Assembly (NCBI GenBank): GCA_032718475.1
Contig: JAUCBJ010008437.1
Coordinates: 1-64,000, forward strand
DNA: 64,000 bases
Source of the DNA: Nemertoderma westbladi
Taxonomy: Eukaryota > Xenacoelomorpha > Nemertodermatida > Nemertodermatidae
Reading direction: 5' to 3'
Positions 31,271 to 42,176 of the stretch are shown here, piece after piece. The stretch's first letter is position 1, and every line of letters begins with the position of its first letter. The position numbers and the translations under genes are program-made. The notes under the pieces are model-generated. The model had not been told where the DNA came from. It searched no databases and saw nothing but the letters and a program-made list of their open reading frames with translations.

Positions 31271-31716
31271 TTAATTTGTGTTGGTGTTGTCGTAACGAGC
31301 ATTATAGAGGTCATTTCGGCACTTCTGAATTTTGTTGTCAGTCCAGGGGGCCCTTTTCCTGTTTCGAGGGTATATAGGAACTGTTTCTGCAGCTGCTAAC
31401 TTAACTGCTTCTGTGAAGGCAGTATAGCCCTCACAGTGATCTGCCGCCTCAGAGGCAAGAACCTCATACCTGTTGCTCAGCTGTAGTGTGAAGCTGTATC
31501 TCATACTTGGCTGTTGCAACAGAGAGGACCAGTCATGCCGCGGCAAGGCAGATTTCGTTGTTCTGCTAGCACGCAGACTAAGTCTTACCTTGGCCACAAT
31601 AAGGCGGTGATCACTGGAGAAGAGTCGAAGTGTAAATGTATTACAGTCTTGTATAGAGCTCCTGTATTTCCTACGAAACAGAATATGTTCTATCTGTGAC
31701 TTGTGACAACTGGGAC
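31271..31716 (-). pseudogene. Family 1 endonuclease-region fragment, part 1, split by Ty3 element
   Basis: The minus-strand frame matches ORF2 of the full copy at 38647-41607, about residues 225-355 (HKSQIEHILFRRKYRSS, SSDHRLIVAKVRLSLRAS). SDH and the downstream linker are present. It continues at 35854 after the Ty3 insertion. Confidence 0.85.
31713..31716. repeat. Target site duplication GGAC of the Ty3 element
   Basis: Same four bases at 35850-35853. Removing the element and one copy restores the family 1 sequence CTGGGACCACTATGAGTCC. Confidence 0.85.
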
Positions 31717-31926
31717 TGTGGCGCCACAAACTGCAGTATCTTTGTTTATGACACACTACAGTACTAACTGCAACAGACTGCTAACTAGGTTTTTCTTTTT
31801 ACCGGTTTGTGCCTACTGTCTGATAGTCTGCCTTCTGTCCGTTGTCCATTTTCTTACTTTTGTTGAATAAAGCTATTTGATTATTATTATCGTTGCAATC
31901 TAGAATACCTTTATTCGGATTCTTCA
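31717..31926 (+). repeat. 5' LTR of Ty3 element
   Basis: Begins TGTGGCGCC, ends GGATTCTTCA. Contains AATAAAGC near 31866, a likely polyadenylation signal. Confidence 0.9.
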
Positions 31927-31927
31927 T

Positions 31928-31936
31928 TGGTGACCC
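31928..31936 (+). promoter_or_regulatory. Primer binding site, tRNA-Trp-like
   Basis: TGGTGACCC one base inside the LTR, complementary to a tRNA 3' end ...GGGUCACCA. It is used to prime minus-strand DNA synthesis. Confidence 0.7.
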
Positions 31937-31954
31937 AGGCTCAAAGAACTTAAG

Positions 31955-32681
31955 ATGGAACAAACCGACATACAAGCCCTCGCTCACGCTCTCAAGGACC
32001 TTCAGCTACCGGTACAGCCGTCCGCTCTAGCGACCGCCAACCGATAACCCGGATGTCTGGTTTACGCGCGTCGAAGCTCAGTTCGCCACCTGCGCGATCG
32101 TGGCTGACGACACTAAGTTTAACTACGTGGTGACGGCCCTGGACAAAGCGACAGCGTCGGAGGTGAGGGCCATCCTGCTCAACCCACCGGCCACCAACAG
32201 GTATGACGCGATCAAACTGGCTCTGTGCACCGCCTTCGCCAAGTCCCATGCACAGAAGGACGCCGAGCTCCTCTCCCTCTCCGGACTTGGAGACAAGAAA
32301 CCTACCGCCCTTCTACGCCGGATCCGGGGACTCAACAACGACCCCGAAACGTTCCGTCGCGCACTCTTTCTCGCCCTTGAGGTCCGCGCAGTGTTGGCCG
32401 CGCAGGACCTACCCGGCCTTGACGAACTCGCCCAGGCTGCCGACCGCGTCGTCGAGGCCAGGGAGTTGCGGGCTAGCTTGTCGGCCTTCGCAGTATCCGG
32501 ACGCTCTGGAGGACGTCGACCGCCCCAGCAGGCCTCCCAGCCACGCACCCCCACTGAGCCATTCGTCTGCGTCTTCCATGGCAAGTATGGCCCTCTAGCT
32601 CGAAACTGCACAATGGGCTGTCTTTTCGCCGACCTGCCTCGGCCCTCCCAGCCGTCAGGAAACGGACAAGCCGGCCGCTAG
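31955..32681 (+). pseudogene. Ty3 gag
   Basis: ATG at 31955 gives MEQTDIQALAHALKDLQLP and stops at 32045-32047; the main gag continues in the next frame from about 32043 (DNPDVWFTRVEAQFATC). One indel separates the two. The capsid-like part includes DDTKFNYVVTALD and the LLSLSGLGDKKPTALLRRIR block typical of CsRn1-like gag. It ends with CVFHGKYGPLARNC, a C-H-C type motif rather than a standard CCHC knuckle. The stop is at 32679-32681, and protease follows in another frame. Confidence 0.8.
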
Positions 32682-32722
32682 ATGTCTCGGCGGCCGGCGG
32701 AATAGCAAAGAATACCCTCTCC

Positions 32723-33140
32723 GTGTGGGACCGCCGCTCCGGCCGCTCCTACCTCGTGGACACAGGTGCCGACGTCCTGATTGACCTCGACTCCTCGCAC
32801 TCCATCCCGGCCAGGGCGTCACCCTCGGACCCAATCATCTCCGGCCTATCCACGGCTGCAGCTAGCGACTTCTCGCGCATCCTTCAGGAGTTCCCCGAGC
32901 TCCTGGTCCCGCACTTTGATTCCCCCATCAACAAGCACGGGGTCGAACACTTCATCGAGACTAGCGGACCTCCTTTACACGCTCGTGCTCGACGTCTCGA
33001 CGCCGAGAAGCTAGCCGTCGCCAAGGATGAGTTTGCAAAGATGGAAGAGCTTGGCATCATCCGTCGCTCCAACTCGCCATGGGAATCACCCCTGCACATC
33101 GTTCTCAAGCCCAACGGTGGCTGGCGGCCCTGCTGGCGAC
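32723..33140 (+). pseudogene. Ty3 protease remnant and start of RT
   Basis: Residues SYLVDTGADV hold the catalytic Asp-Thr-Gly. The flap and the rest of the protease fold are missing; the frame goes almost directly to the linker before the RT (FPELLVPHF, KHGVEHFIET, LHARARRLDAEK). A one-base insertion near 33134 moves the RT to the next frame. The protease cannot be active. Confidence 0.75.
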
Positions 33141-34865
33141 TACAGGCGCCTCAATGACATCACTGTCGACGACCGGTACCCACTCCCACACATCCACGAC
33201 TTCAACGGCCAGCTAGCGGGCTCGAGAATCTTCTCTAAGATAGACCTCATCCGCGGCTACCACCAGATCCCTCTCCAGGCCGGCTCCATCCCCAAGACAG
33301 CCATCATCACCCCGTTTGGTCTGTGGGAGTTCGTCAGGATGCCATTCGGTCTGAAGAATGCCACCCAGATGTTCCAGAGGCTGATGGAGGGCATCCTTCG
33401 TGGCATCCTCTTCATTTTCGTTTATCTCGATGACATTCTCGTCGCCAGCACATCTCCGGAGCAGCACTTGCAACACCTTCTCCATGTGTTCGGCCTCCTC
33501 TCCACCAACGGCCTCGTAGTCAACAAGGCGAAGTGCGTTTTCGGAGTCCCGGAGCTCGACTTCCTGGGCCACAGTGTCACCCCACAGGGCATCCGCCCTA
33601 TGTCCGACAGGGTCTCGGCCATCAAGTCCTACCCTGTCCCCACCACCAGGGCCGCTCTGCAGCGATTCTTGGGGATGATCAACTACTACCACCGTTTCAT
33701 GCCCAAGATCGCTGGCTGACTAGCACCTCTTCACGCCGCTTCCAGCGGCCGGGGCCAAGACATCGACTGGACCTCCAAGTGTCAGACTGCTTTCGAGGCT
33801 GCCAGATCGGCTTTGGCCACGGCGGCTCTCCTACACCATCCTCGGACTGATGCTGCCACAAGCATCACGATTGACGCTTCGGAAGTGGCAGTTGGCGGCC
33901 AGCTCGAGCAGCTCCAGCAAGGTAGGTGGGTCCCGATCGCATTCTTCTCCAAGAAACTTTCTGTCGCTGAGAAGAAATACAGCGCCTTTGACCGGGAACT
34001 CCTAGCCGCCTACCTGGCTATCAAACACTTCGCCCACTTCGTTGAAGGACGCAGGTTCACGCTCTACACGGACCACAAACCGTTAACCTTCACGATGTCA
34101 AGTGCAGCTGATCGCTCGCCTCGCCAGACCCGCCACCTCTCGTACATCACCGAGTTCACCACGGATTTGCAGCATGTACAAGGCAAACACAACGTGGTGG
34201 CCGATGCCCTCTCCAGAATCGACACGGTGCATGATGGCCGCGCTAACGAGTTTGCTCTCCCGCTGCGCCCCAACCCCAGTGCGATCTCCACAATCGACTA
34301 CAATATCCTGGCCACTGCGCAAGCCGACAGCGTAGACGAGATGGCCGCCTATCGGACTGCAATCAGCGGCCTCGTGCTCCGTGACATACCATTCGGCGCA
34401 GTGACGGTGCTCTGTGACGTCTCCACGGGCTCGCCACGACCAGTCCTGCCCAGCGAGTGGACTCGGCGCGCTTTCGACTCGATCCACAATCTTTCCCACG
34501 CTGGCGCCCGACCCACGCAGAAGGCCGTGGCCTCCAGGTTCGTCTGGCACGGTATCAAGCGTGACGTCTGCCGTTGGTGCCAGGAGTGCCATTGCTGTCA
34601 GGCTTCCAAGATCCACCGACACGTCCGAGCTCTCCTCGTCACCCGCGCTCCGCCGAGTGGACGCTTCAGCAGCCTCCACATCGATCTGGTCCGTCCCCTA
34701 CCCGAGAGTGAAGGTATGAAGTACCTGCTCACCATCGTCGACTGCTTCACCAGGTGGCCGGTGGCAATCCCGATGCCAGACTCAATCACAATGACGATCT
34801 CGAAGAACTTTTTCCGGCACTGGATCTCTAACTTCGGAGTCCCTATAGACATCACCTCGGATTGA
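33137..34865 (+). pseudogene. Ty3 reverse transcriptase, RNase H and integrase N-terminal half
   Basis: RT motifs: GDYRRLNDITVDDRYPLPHI, FSKIDLIRGYHQIPL, RMPFGLKNATQMFQRLM and FVYLDDILVAS (catalytic YLDD intact), then FLGHSVTPQGI and FLGMINYYHRF. RNase H follows: TIDASEVAVGGQL, AFDRELLAAYLAIKHF, LYTDHKPL, HNVVADALSRID. Integrase H2C2 is HNLSHAGA then CQECHCCQ, and the core starts with HIDLVRPLPE. A stop at 33717-33719 and another at 34863-34865 (ITSD-stop-GPQFT) are both in frame; each is a TGA where the family would have CGA. Confidence 0.85.
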
Positions 34866-35615
34866 GGGCCCCAGTTCACGTCAGACCTCTGGGCTGAGGT
34901 GAACAAGCTGTTGGGCATCGCCGCCTCCCAGACCACAGCATACCACCCACAGGCCAATGGCATGGTTGAGCGCCTGCACAGGCAGCTAAAGGCAGCCATC
35001 AAGGCCCGTACCACGGGGCCGAACTGGATGAACGAGTTGCCCCTCGTCGTGCTCGGCATCCGCTCGGCGTGGCGAGAGGACCCTGACTGCTCGCCGGCTG
35101 ATCTAGTGTATGGCGAGTCCCTCCGCCTCCCGGGCGAGTTCTTCCAGTCTCACGACGCCCGCACCTTGCAGCCGTCAGAGACGTTCGCCCGCCAGCTACA
35201 GGCAGACATGCGCAAGGCTCTCCCACCTCCACCAGCACATCACACCGAACGCACGCCGCAGGTGCCAGCCCACCTTGCGGCCACTGGCTACGTCTATGTC
35301 CGTGTGGACAAGAAGGCCAAACAACCGCTGGAGCGGCCATACAATGGACCCTTCAAGATCCTGGCACAACACGACAAGCACTACACCCTAGAAGTGAATG
35401 GCAAGCCGGATAACGTCTCCATTGATAGGCTGAAGCCGGCTTACATCTCCCGGCCACCACCTACTTGGGCAGAAGTCGCAGGTCGTCAAGCTGTGCCAAC
35501 TCCAGCGCCGCCTCCTATACCAATCCTGCCTCCTCCAGCGCCACTACTAACTTCCAGGTCAGACCGCTCTATCAGACAGCCCGTTCGTTTCCAGGCAGCT
35601 ATCATCGCGTCGTAG
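34866..35615 (+). pseudogene. Ty3 integrase C-terminal half
   Basis: Same frame, directly after the second stop: GPQFTSDLWAEVNKLLGI, then AYHPQANGMVERLHRQLKAA with the catalytic Glu. A chromodomain-free C-terminus follows, with RPYNGPFKILAQ and LEVNGKPDNVSIDRLKPAY, typical of the GPF/Y module. A Pro-rich tail ends 24 bases before the 3' LTR. Confidence 0.85.
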
Positions 35616-35639
35616 TCCTCCTCTGGGGGGGGGGGGCCT

Positions 35640-35849
35640 TGTGGCGCCACAAACTGCCGTATCTTTGTTTATGACACACTACAGTACTAACTGCAACAGA
35701 CTGCTAACTAGGTTATTCTTTTTACCGGTTTGTGCCTACTGTCTGATTGTCTGCCTTCTGTCCGTTGTCCATTTTCTTACTTTTGTTGAATAAAGCTATT
35801 TGATTATTATTATCGTTGCAATCTAGAATACCTTTATTCGGATTCTTCA
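35640..35849 (+). repeat. 3' LTR of Ty3 element
   Basis: Preceded by a G-rich purine tract (35625-35636). Same length as the 5' LTR with three substitutions. Confidence 0.9.
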
Positions 35850-35853
35850 GGAC

Positions 35854-36215
35854 CACTATGAGTCCATAGCTTTCCTGTTCACTTCTTGAACTGGGTTCCA
35901 GCCGAAAACAATCCATTTGCAGAGATAAAATACTTAAGATGGACGGAATTTCGGTTAACATTATCGCTATAGACCCAGGGCGATGTAGGTGATTGATGCA
36001 GACTTGCATTAAATCTCCCAGGAATGTTAAAAATGCATGGTGATCCACTCCATCAGTAGCTGCTTGTAGATTGTGGTAGAAATTTTCCACCTACTCTACA
36101 GGGGCAACACTAGTTGGAGAGTAGCACACAATCAGAACCACCTTAGGAAACTTCTTAGCCAGTCTTCCATAACATGAGAAGTGGCAACGGATGATGCAGT
36201 TAGAGAATACATGGT
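35854..36215 (-). pseudogene. Family 1 endonuclease-region fragment, part 2
   Basis: Continuation of 31271-31716 after the Ty3 insertion. The minus frame includes a decayed GDFNA region (FLGDLMQV here) and NFYHNLQAATDGVDHHAFL. Stops and frameshifts make it inactive. Confidence 0.8.
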
Positions 36216-36218
36216 GAC

Positions 36219-36330
36219 ATTATATTCGCCGTGAGGACCAGCCAGTACATTATCTTGTGCTTTGGCGGCCTCATTGACTGAATAAGCATGGTAGACATCC
36301 CATGACTTTCATAAGATGCCTCTTAAAACA
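36219..36330 (+). pseudogene. Family 1 3'-region fragment in opposite orientation
   Basis: The plus strand matches RREDQPVHNLVLWQPHG and the bases up to LRRIL of ORF2, with several substitutions. It directly adjoins the inverted endonuclease fragment. Confidence 0.7.
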
Positions 36331-36439
36331 TCATTAAATAAGGTAAGTTGCTAATTAAATCAGATCAATATTCCAATAAAATATGTTTTAGTTTATTCCT
36401 CTACACATTCACTCCTCACAACATTCTCTACACCTACAG

Positions 36440-36650
36440 GCGTTTTCCAATATCGAATCCAGAATCGCCAACGAATATCTCGACCGATTGGCTTCCATTG
36501 AGGGACGGTTGCAAACGTTACGGAAACCTCATAACTGGATCGGCCCCCTAATCGAAGCAGCCCGTCACAAAACCCATCCGCTAGGGGTTCCATTGAGTTT
36601 GGTCTTTGCGTCTATAATTGATACTAACACGGCGTGGGCTAATAGTCAAG
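36440..36650 (+). CDS. Host gene, exon C
   Basis: Runs from CACCTACAG to CAAG/GTAAGTG. Phase 0 at the start, one base over at the end. Reads AFSNIESRIANEYLDRLASI, EGRLQTLRKPHNWIGPLIEA, then HPLGVPLSLVFASIIDTN and ends AWANSQ plus a split Gly codon. No domain recognised; the pattern of hydrophobic residues looks like a folded helical region. Confidence 0.75.
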
Positions 36651-36719
36651 GTAAGTGTGTGAGAAATGTGGGGGGGGGGGGGGGGGGGTTATCATTTATA
36701 AGTATGTTTATATAGCCAC

Positions 36720-37000
36720 ATGAACCCTGAGCCCAATGTTTAGAGTGTGTCGTGGCGGTCGTGGGTTCGATCCCTGCATGAGGACCACGGCGGTTTTCGT
36801 TTCGGCACGAATGCTTTAAAGGGACTAGCCATAGGATTAATCTCTACCTTGCATCTTTAAATAGTAGCTAAATTAGTACTGGTGTTTCATCTGGGGAGTA
36901 TTAATTGTTCTGGGGGGACCGCACTGTAATTTCAGACTATCAGACTTTGTGCATAATCCCTGGTCCAACGGCCGAATAAAACTTAACTTTTACTTAACTT
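36720..37000 (+). mobile_element. tRNA-derived SINE, second copy
   Basis: Box B GGTTCGATCC at 36764-36773; box A is decayed. The body shares GTTTCGGCACGAATGC and TTTAAAGGGAC with the copy at 7051-7330, and the tail is made of CTTAACTT repeats. It lies in the intron between exons C and D, in the gene's orientation. Confidence 0.8.
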
Positions 37001-37044
37001 GTTTAATCCATTGTGACTAAACAAACAAACACGTCATTATATTC

Positions 37045-37394
<350 letters not shown>

Positions 37395-37440
37395 ACGTTT
37401 AATGAGCTGTTTTAGTAATTATAAACAACATCTCTCACAG

Positions 37441-37559
37441 GTATCACCTACCATACGCGTTGCTATGACTACTCACTTAAACGGTCGCTATCTTTACATG
37501 AAACTATGTGTGTGTATCTCGGTCCTGATTGTGGATTGGAAACTGAAAGTTATTTGAGG
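37441..37559 (+). CDS. Host gene, exon D
   Basis: Runs from CATCTCTCACAG to AGG/GTAAGT. Completes the Gly codon of exon C, then reads ITYHTRCYDYSLKRSLSLHE and TMCVYLGPDCGLETESYLR, ending in phase 0. The phase fit with exon C (one base plus two) supports a real junction. Confidence 0.75.
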
Positions 37560-37886
37560 GTAAGTTAACGACATGTTAGTTCTTCTTGCTGAGACTAAAG
37601 GCATTATAAAGGCCACTTGTTACAAATAATAATTTGTTTATAACTCATTATTCTAATTTATTAATATTTATATCACAACTTATAACTATGTACTTGCACA
37701 TGAGTTAACTATTGTGTTACATTACAATACAATATTACAATACAATTAAACATTGTAGTTCAGTTTATCAAAAAAAAGTGAAGTAAAAAGTTTAACATCT
37801 CCATTATAGGTTTGGGAATGATATCGGTACCGACCGTGAAGAATTTTGTTATATTTACAATGAAATCGTAGGAAGTCTTTCTTACT
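37560..37886. other. Intron sequence, no gene seen
   Basis: AT-rich. The last eight bases TTCTTACT (37879-37886) are the presumed left target duplication of the following element. Confidence 0.5.
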
Positions 37887-38290
37887 TACGAGGTCAGGTC
37901 AGGTATTCTAGGTCATTGATCAAGAAAACTTGCCACCTCCATGCAGCATAAAGGAGGTGCCACCTGTAGCTGCATAGACCCTCTTACTAGGGCAAATCTG
38001 GTCCTGTAACTAGGACCCCCTTCGTTCTGGGATAAGGACGCCCTTGGTCCTGGATTAAGGACCCATATACTTGGCTGCAGGGGTATATGGCCTGACCAGG
38101 CAGATGGTGATCTACCAATGGCTGGTTAGAGAGTGTAGAGTGTTCTCATGTCCACTCTGAGGGCACTTCACTGCGACCTGCACCTGGCAGCAAGGGTACA
38201 GGGCATGACCCAGCAGATGAGCTGCAACAGCCAATGGTGGGTCATGTACGCCAGAGTAGATATGGGTGATGGGCCTCATATCTGACTCAA

Positions 38291-38653
38291 TTGCGACACC
38301 CACCCTGTGGAATGGCAAACCAGGGTGTGGTATTTGCCCCGAGAGCTGACTCGGCAAAAAAGCACCCCCCAACCCCCACTATGGATTACATTAGCAATGC
38401 GGAGATCCGTCCACTAGAGGCCAGTGGAATTACCGGACACAATCGGCCTCACAGGCGTCAGTTAACTCCTGACCGGCTGCCTGTCTCACCCCCTACTGGA
38501 GAGAGAGCAGCCAACAATTCTTTGAGTCCCTTTCCTGATGACCTTTCTGGCCCAAACCCTGGGTCACCAGGGAGGCCAGATTGTGATGGGAGAGGGATTC
38601 TGGAGTTGGAGGCTACACTCATGTTCCACCCCGACCAACAAAGCCATTGGTGA
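38291..38653 (+). CDS. Possible ORF1 in the family 1 5' region
   Basis: 120 codons with Pro-rich low-complexity sequence (SPFPDDLSGPNPGSPGRP) and no nucleic-acid-binding motif. It overlaps the start of the ORF2 frame by a few bases in another frame. It may be just an open stretch of the 5' UTR. Confidence 0.3.
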   Translation: MRHPPCGMANQGVVFAPRADSAKKHPPTPTMDYISNAEIRPLEASGITGHNRPHRRQLTPDRLPVSPPTGERAANNSLSPFPDDLSGPNPGSPGRPDCDGRGILELEATLMFHPDQQSHW

Positions 38654-41607
38654 ATCTGAGGCAAGTCACTAGACTAGCCTCAGTAAACACCCTAACACTC
38701 GGGTCCCCAATGCGACAAGGTGAGCTGACTGCCGTGGCAGATAAGCTTTCTCTTAGCGCAGTGGGTGTTCAAGAGCACCGAATGCAGACTGGACAGACTG
38801 ATGAGGTTCTGATTAAGGACATGGGGGGCGGTTGGCGACTCGCCCTGGCGTCAGCAGATGATAGTGGCAATGGTGGAATTGGTCTATTGATGAATCCAAC
38901 TGCACATGCAGCATTGGACAAAATAGACCAAATCTCTAACCGCATCATCCGTTGCCACTTCTCATGTTCTGGAAGACTGGCTAAGAAGTTTCCTAAGGTG
39001 GTTCTGATTGTGTGCTACTCTCCAACTAGTGTTGCCCCTGTAGAGGAGGTGGAAAATTTATACCACAATCTACAAGCAGCAACTGATGGAGTGGATCAGC
39101 ATGCGTTCTTAACATTCCTGGGAGACTTTAATGCAAGTCTGCATCAATCACCTACATCGCCCTGGGTCTATAGCAATAGTGTTAACCGAAATTCTGTCCA
39201 TCTTCAGGATTTTATCTCTGGAAATGGATTGTTTTCGGCTGGAACCCAGTTCAAGAAGCGAACTGGAAAGCTCTGGACTCATAGTGGACCCAGTGGTCAC
39301 AAGTCCCAGATAGACCATATTCTGTTTCGTAGGAAATACAGGAGCTCTATACAAGACTGTAATGCATTTACACTTCGACCCTTCTCCAGTGATCACCGCC
39401 TTATTGTGGCCAAGGTAAGACTTAGTCTGCGTGCTAGCAGAACAACGAAATCTGCCTTGCCACGGCATGACTGGTCCTCTCTGTTGCAACAGCCAAGTGT
39501 GAGATCCAGCTTCACACTACAGCTGAGCAACAGGTATGAGGCTCTTGCCTCTGAGGCGGCAGATCACTGTGAGGGCTATACTGCCTTTACAGAAGCAGTT
39601 AAGTTAGCAGCTGCAGAAACAGTTCCTGTATACCCTCGAAACAGGAAAAGGGCCCCCTGGACTGACAACAAAATTCAGAAGTGCCGAAATGACCTTCATA
39701 AGGCGCAGAAAGAGTCCCGACTCAAACAGACTACAGCGGCCAAGAATGCAGTTAAAGCTGCATCTAGGTCCCTGAACAGGCAGTACTCTGTTAATCTACA
39801 GGAGCTAATAAACCAACAGGTTGATGCCATCAATGATGCTGACGACAGCAGGCAATCATCCCAGGCATGGAAATCGATCAATCTGCTTACTGGGCGGAAA
39901 AGCCAACCAACCACCAAGGTTAAGGCTGAATCACCAGCCGATCGCCTCAATGGTTGGAAAGCCCACTTTGAAAAGCTCCTCAATAATGACAGGGTATTGC
40001 CTGATAACTTTATAGAAGTAAAAGTGTCTGAGTCTGTACTCCCAGATATTCCCATTGGCGATATCTCCTTTGCAGAAGTGAAGGCTGCTGCAAAGAGCAT
40101 TAAGACCAATCGTGCCAGTGGAGTAGATAGTGTTCCCCCTGAGGTCTTTAAAATACCTGAGTGTTTAAAGCTCACCTATCCCATCATAGTAGACATGTAC
40201 CGTACAACAAGAGTCCCACAAGAAATGAAAACAAATAAGTTGGTGCCAGTTCCCAAGAAGGGCAACCTAACACTCTATGGTTCTTTTCGGGGAATCTCAT
40301 TGATCTCGATTGCTGCAAAACTATACAATAGAATTCTATTAAATCGCATCAGGGATCCCATTGAGAGACTGCTACGTGGAAATCAGAATGGGTTCCGTAA
40401 AGGTCGTGGGACCATGGAGCCCATTTTGGCACTTAGAAGGATAATTGAAGAGTTATCAAAAAAGAAAGACAGGCATCTGGCTGTTATCTTTGTTGACTTC
40501 TTCAAGGCCTTTGATTCAGTCTCTCGCTCACGTATGTTTAGCATACTTTCATTATATGGGATTCCTGATGAAATTATTGCAGCAATCAGATCAGTATACG
40601 ATGGTTCGACAACATTTGTGTCTACTGTTGACTGTGACACAGAACCATTTGAAGTGTCATGGGGCGTCCTCCAAGGAGACACACTTGCACCATTCTTGTT
40701 CATTATTGTGGTTGACTATGTTCTACGCATGTCCTTAGATCATTATAATGATGATGGGGTGATGATAACTCCACCTACTGGCTCCAGAAGTCGAGGAAAT
40801 CCTGCCAAGTACCTAACTGATCTAGACCTTGCTGATGACTTAGGAGTACTCTCAGAATCATTAGAGGGAGCCCAACGGCTCCTCAGCTCATTAGAACATG
40901 CTGCTTCCAGTGTTGGTCTTTTTATTAACTCCAGAAAGACCAAAATTCTGACAGTTAACTTTGAAAGTCCTCAGCAAGTCTCTGATCGGATGAGCATAAG
41001 CTCAAAGGATGGTATGCTTGAGCATGTGGACGACTTCTGTTACCTGGGATCATGGATCCGGAAGTCAGGTGAGGACCTTTGAATACGTAAGGGAAAGGCA
41101 TGGGCAGCCTTGAATAGGCTTTCCAGGATTTGGAAGTCACCGAGAATTAATCGGAAACTTAAGGTCCGATTATTTAGAGCAGCAGTTGTTCCAGTACTCC
41201 TCTACGGGAGTCCATGCTGGGCTCTAACTGCTGAGGACACCAAATCTCTGGATGGCACATTCACAAGAATGCTACGCCGGGTTCATTGTGTCAAGTACAA
41301 TGCACACATCTCCAACCAGACACTATATAACATTGGAGGTGTCTCATTGGTTCCCCCAAGCTTGACACTAGAACAAAATCGCCTCCGCTTTGCAGGACAT
41401 TGCTTTCGCCGTGAGGACCAGCCAGTGCATAATCTTGTACTTTGGCAGCCTCATGGAGTGAATAAGCATGGTGGACAGCCCATGACTTTCTTGAGACGCA
41501 TCTTAAAGGACACTGGCCTTAAAGATGCGGATGATCTAGCAAATGTCATGGGTGATAGGGAGTTGTGGCGGTGCAATTTTGTTGACAAGCCGGCACAGCA
41601 TTCTTAA
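38587..41607 (+). pseudogene. Family 1 ORF2: AP-like endonuclease and reverse transcriptase
   Basis: The frame is open from 38587 but has no early ATG, so the start is unclear; a TTG lies at 38647. Endonuclease motifs in order: TLTLGSPMRQGEL, VGVQEHRM, LIVCYSPT, LGDFNA, SQIDHILF and SSDHRLIVAKV. The linker has WKSINLLTGRKSQ. RT: FVDFFKAFDS, GVLQGDTLAP, then LDLADD, with both catalytic aspartates but Leu where other copies have Phe. One TGA at 41080-41082 breaks the frame; other copies have CGA there. The frame continues to AQHS at 41607. Confidence 0.85.
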
Positions 41608-41663
41608 AAATGCAGCTGCAATGCAGCATGCCGATCCTAGTAGTAGTAGTAGTAGTTCTTACT

Positions 41664-41819
41664 ACTGTAAGTTATAATGAAGATGCATAAGGTACTAAAC
41701 ATTCAATGTTTGTTGTTGCTGTGAGGGAAATATTTTCCTCGATTCAATAACAATTATCTCAACAACAATTAATTAAAAAGTTAAGCAGTTAAGAACAAAA
41801 ATTATCTGCTCATTTTCAG
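41664..41819. other. Intron sequence before exon E
   Basis: AT-rich, ending in the TCATTTTCAG acceptor. Confidence 0.6.
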
Positions 41820-41990
41820 CTTCATATTAACGACAAAACCACAGCTCGGCGTGTAGTACAACTCTGTATGGATGAAATCAATAACACTGAGAACCGGAGC
41901 GCTGTATCCAGTGATACCAATGAGGTCAGGGAAGCGGAAACAGCCAATGAATGGCTAGAATTATCCTTATTCGTCGTCCTATCAAATAAG
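41820..41990 (+). CDS. Host gene, exon E
   Basis: 57 codons, phase 0 on both sides with donor AAG/GTTTGT. Reads LHINDKTTARRVVQLCMDEI, then an acidic stretch (TENRSAVSSDTNEVREAETA) and NEWLELSLFVVLSNK. The frame stays open beyond the donor to about 42167, so a later donor is possible, for example GTTAAG after 42052. Confidence 0.65.
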
Positions 41991-42176
41991 GTTTGTTCAC
42001 ATAACAGACCTAACATACATTCAGTACACATTTTTGGTACGCTTATGTGCCAGTTAAGGCAGCATCCAGTTATCCTCAGACAAACAGTTTTTCTTATTGT
42101 TTTTGTTATTATCTTATTGTGTTATTATCTTTTTGTTATTGTTTTTTCTTATTATTTTGCCATATAACAAGATCAT

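Larger units (their letters stand above)
31717..35849 (+). mobile_element. Ty3-type LTR retrotransposon, CsRn1-like
   Basis: Two 210-bp LTRs (31717-31926, 35640-35849) bound gag, protease remnant, RT, RNase H and integrase in the Ty3 order, and a 4-bp duplication flanks them. The primer site TGGTGACCC at 31928-31936 fits the 3' end of tRNA-Trp, as reported for the CsRn1 clade, and the gag ends in a CsRn1-style C-H-C motif. By direct comparison the LTRs differ at three positions in 210. Coding DNA is GC-rich with C-ending codons, unlike the surrounding host DNA. Confidence 0.9.
37887..41655 (+). mobile_element. Near full-length family 1 non-LTR retrotransposon
   Basis: About 3.77 kb: a 5' region of about 0.7 kb, one long ORF with AP-like endonuclease and reverse transcriptase, a GCTGC-AAT-GCAGC stem-loop, GCCGATCC and a TAG tail. 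TTCTTACT occurs just before the start and just after the tail (41656-41663), a likely 8-bp target duplication. It lies in the intron between exons D and E in the gene's orientation. I place it in the broad APE-bearing group but cannot assign the clade. Confidence 0.85.
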
